Assembly: GCA_020854015.1 (NCBI GenBank) | Contig: JADZGG010000326.1 | Location: forward strand, 1 to 7,444 | Direction: 5' to 3' | From: Flavobacteriales bacterium | Lineage (GTDB): Bacteria > Bacteroidota > Bacteroidia > Flavobacteriales_F > PHOS-HE28 | Length of the DNA stretch: 7,444 nt | Shown here: piece by piece, positions 5,934 through 7,444 of the stretch | Layout of the letters: the number at the start of each line of letters is the position of its first letter | How positions within the stretch are numbered: the stretch's first letter is position 1 | Notes under the pieces: model-generated | What the model saw: only the letters and a program-made list of their open reading frames with translations | What the model was told of the DNA's origin: nothing | Database searches by the model: none | Position numbers and translations under genes: made by a program

Positions 5934-7025
5934 TCACGCGCTGACCTCTTCCACTTCCCCTGCATAGCGTCTCTTCCAAAAGCGGTCCAGCAACGAGCAC
6001 CCCAGCGCGTACAACGGCATGATGACCGGGTAGAGCAACAGGTACATGAACGTGTAGCCATGGAACCGCCCGGCATCCGGCCCGATGGCCATGTCGATGA
6101 GGTCGTAACTGAACAGGAAGGCGATCAGGAAACCCAGCGGAGCCAGCAAGGCCCCAATGACAAGCGGCATGGAGCGGCCCCGGTTCCCGTTCACGCGGAA
6201 GCGGTGCATCCAACGGATGTGCAACAGCAGCAGCAAGGCCCCTACAGCCAGGGCAAGGCCGAAGGGGCTAAGTCCCATCAGCAGTCGCGCCGACGCATCA
6301 ACGCTGGGGGTGAATGCGATCGCGATGTGGTCCGCAGGGATCTCCGTGAAACGCCACACAGCGCGACCGGGCAGGCTTCCGTCCATGGGCGCCTTCAATG
6401 TGGTCCGGAACAGGCCGTCGGCCTCCGGCACGTCCACAACGATCTCCAATGGGCCGAAGCTCTTCCAATGCCGTGCTGGTGAAAGGGAATAGCGGATGCT
6501 CGTCTCTCGGATCCAATCCCCCCGATCGATCCAAGGAGAGGCCGTGTAGTACACGTCCACGGTATGCTCACCCGGAGTGATATCCAAGGTGAAGGCTTGC
6601 AGGTCTTTCACGCCATAGACCCAGCCACCGTTGCCACCCCAGAAGTCCACGACAACCTCTTCTTCTCGTCCTTTCTCCGGGTCGAGAAAGCTCGCAAAGT
6701 CTGCCGTGTTCAAGGCTTCAAGCGCTACCGGTCGACCATCATAGAACACGCGCAACACGTCATGGATGTCCATCGCCACGAAGAGCAGTGGAAGTGACCC
6801 ATGGACGCCGGGAGGGGCCGAGATTCGGTAACTGGCATGAACCTCTGCACTATCGAGCCTGCCGAAGGCGCGGATGTGCAAGGTCTCGCTCAGTACATCG
6901 AGCTGGCGGCTCACCAGCGGAGCGGCACCCTTCGACCCATTGATCTCCGGGGAGGCCATGTTCGCTGCGGCCTGGCCAACCAGCAGGCACAGCAACAGCA
7001 TGGTGAAGAGCGTACGCCGGATCAC
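5934..7025 (-). CDS. Exported membrane protein of unknown function, three C-terminal TM helices
   Basis: I do not recognise a named family. From the GTG at 7025 the 363-residue protein begins with a clean signal peptide (MIRR, then TLFTMLLLCLLVGQAAA, cleavage near 21). A large extracytoplasmic beta-rich region follows (about 25-245), with patterns such as ALNTADFASF, VVVDFWGGNGGW, FTLDITPGEHTVDVYYTASPW and SLSPARHWKSFGPLEIVVDVP. The last part has three hydrophobic helices (about 250-269, 286-306 and 325-346) and a basic, then acidic tail. The GTG overlaps the stop of the upstream gene as GTGA, a common coupling. An ATG at 7055 would overlap that gene by 34 bases and add a poor Arg-rich extension; an ATG at 7001 would remove the basic n-region. 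Topology suggests a periplasmic sensor or binding domain tethered to the inner membrane, but this is inference. Confidence 0.8.
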   Translation of the reverse strand: MIRRTLFTMLLLCLLVGQAAANMASPEINGSKGAAPLVSRQLDVLSETLHIRAFGRLDSAEVHASYRISAPPGVHGSLPLLFVAMDIHDVLRVFYDGRPVALEALNTADFASFLDPEKGREEEVVVDFWGGNGGWVYGVKDLQAFTLDITPGEHTVDVYYTASPWIDRGDWIRETSIRYSLSPARHWKSFGPLEIVVDVPEADGLFRTTLKAPMDGSLPGRAVWRFTEIPADHIAIAFTPSVDASARLLMGLSPFGLALAVGALLLLLHIRWMHRFRVNGNRGRSMPLVIGALLAPLGFLIAFLFSYDLIDMAIGPDAGRFHGYTFMYLLLYPVIMPLYALGCSLLDRFWKRRYAGEVEEVSA

Positions 7026-7444
7026 GGCTGTTCGGAGAGTTGGTCGGCGATGCATCGGCGCTCGTGTACCGAAAGGTATTGCACAGCGATCCTTCGTTCG
7101 GGATGCCGGTCGAAGGTGTAGAGCACCAGGACGAAGAACCACTCCAGCGGCTTCATCGCTACGTGCACCACATCCGAGACCCACTTTCGGTCCAGCAGGT
7201 GGTAATGGCGTACCACCCGCTCGCCGACGCGATCGTAGTTCCGGCGGATCACCGAGTGGATGCTGGGGAAACGCTGCTGCACCAGTTCCTCGAACGCGTT
7301 GGCCACCAGCAGTTGCCGGTTGCAGATGATGGTCTTGCCACCACGTACGCCCAGCCGCTCGGGATGCACGACCGACGCATGGCCACGCGCTGCCACCGTA
7401 CACAAGTAGTGCCCGCCGCAGGTTACACCGGCGCACTCATGATC
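7022..7444 (-). CDS. DUF6688-like protein, C-terminal 140 residues (5' end outside window)
   Basis: The minus-strand frame is open to the right edge. A TTG codon at 7405 is internal, because in-frame residues continue before it. The visible part starts with a Cys-rich stretch, C4, C9 and C15 within ECAGVTCGGHYLC, followed by TVAARGH, VVHPERLGVRGGKTIICNRQL, VANAFEELVQQRFP, RRNYDRVGE and MKPLEWFFVLVLYTFDRHPE (about 97-116). From memory this resembles the conserved end of DUF6688 proteins, a family without a known function that often has membrane segments nearer the N-terminus. The Cys/His-rich start could bind metal, but that is only a guess. The gene overlaps the start of the exported membrane protein by 4 bases, so the two are probably translated together and may act together. 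The promoter lies outside the window. Confidence 0.65.
   Translation of the reverse strand, partial: DHECAGVTCGGHYLCTVAARGHASVVHPERLGVRGGKTIICNRQLLVANAFEELVQQRFPSIHSVIRRNYDRVGERVVRHYHLLDRKWVSDVVHVAMKPLEWFFVLVLYTFDRHPERRIAVQYLSVHERRCIADQLSEQP

Noticed and set aside
5934..7436. 500-codon version of the minus-strand membrane protein
   Set aside because: The extra N-terminal codons overlap the DUF6688-like gene in another frame and would bury the signal peptide.

Overview
The window looks like chromosomal DNA from a GC-rich member of the Bacteroidota, probably Flavobacteriales-like. I base this on gene content and signals. There is a TPR / PD40 propeller / OmpA protein with the layout of the type IX secretion protein PorE, a short Bacteroidota-type QueE, a Gre-like protein and a Tudor-like protein of kinds I associate with this phylum, a perfect TAnnTTTG promoter element, and starts mostly without a clear Shine-Dalgarno. 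I see no transposon, phage, CRISPR or tRNA.

Layout. 3-854 (+) is the C-terminal part of an M14 zinc carboxypeptidase cut by the left edge. It is followed 8 bases later by a Kir-type inward-rectifier potassium channel (863-1831). A Gre-factor-like protein (1905-2357) and a protein with a PcrA/UvrD-type Tudor-like N-terminus (2416-2955) come next. The gene-free stretch 2956-3321 is not empty. It carries a Bacteroidota-type promoter and a strongly structured region, 3081-3274, closed by a perfect 12-bp long-range stem that ends in seven T. I read this as a non-coding RNA, most likely 6S-like, and it also contains a second intrinsic terminator. Then come queE (3322-3915) and, overlapping its stop codon, the PorE-like gene (3915-5915). 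Convergent on the minus strand are an exported membrane protein of unknown function (5934-7025) and, upstream of it with a 4-base overlap, the C-terminal part of a DUF6688-like protein cut by the right edge (7022-7444).

How the parts may work together. queE and the PorE-like gene are translationally linked by a TGATG junction, although one makes a queuosine precursor and the other serves the cell envelope. The two minus-strand genes form a tight pair. The most interesting stretch is 1905-3274: a Gre-like factor, a protein with a Tudor-like domain related to the one PcrA uses to touch RNA polymerase, and a 6S-like RNA lie side by side. All three can be linked to RNA polymerase by family knowledge, but any functional connection between them is inference.
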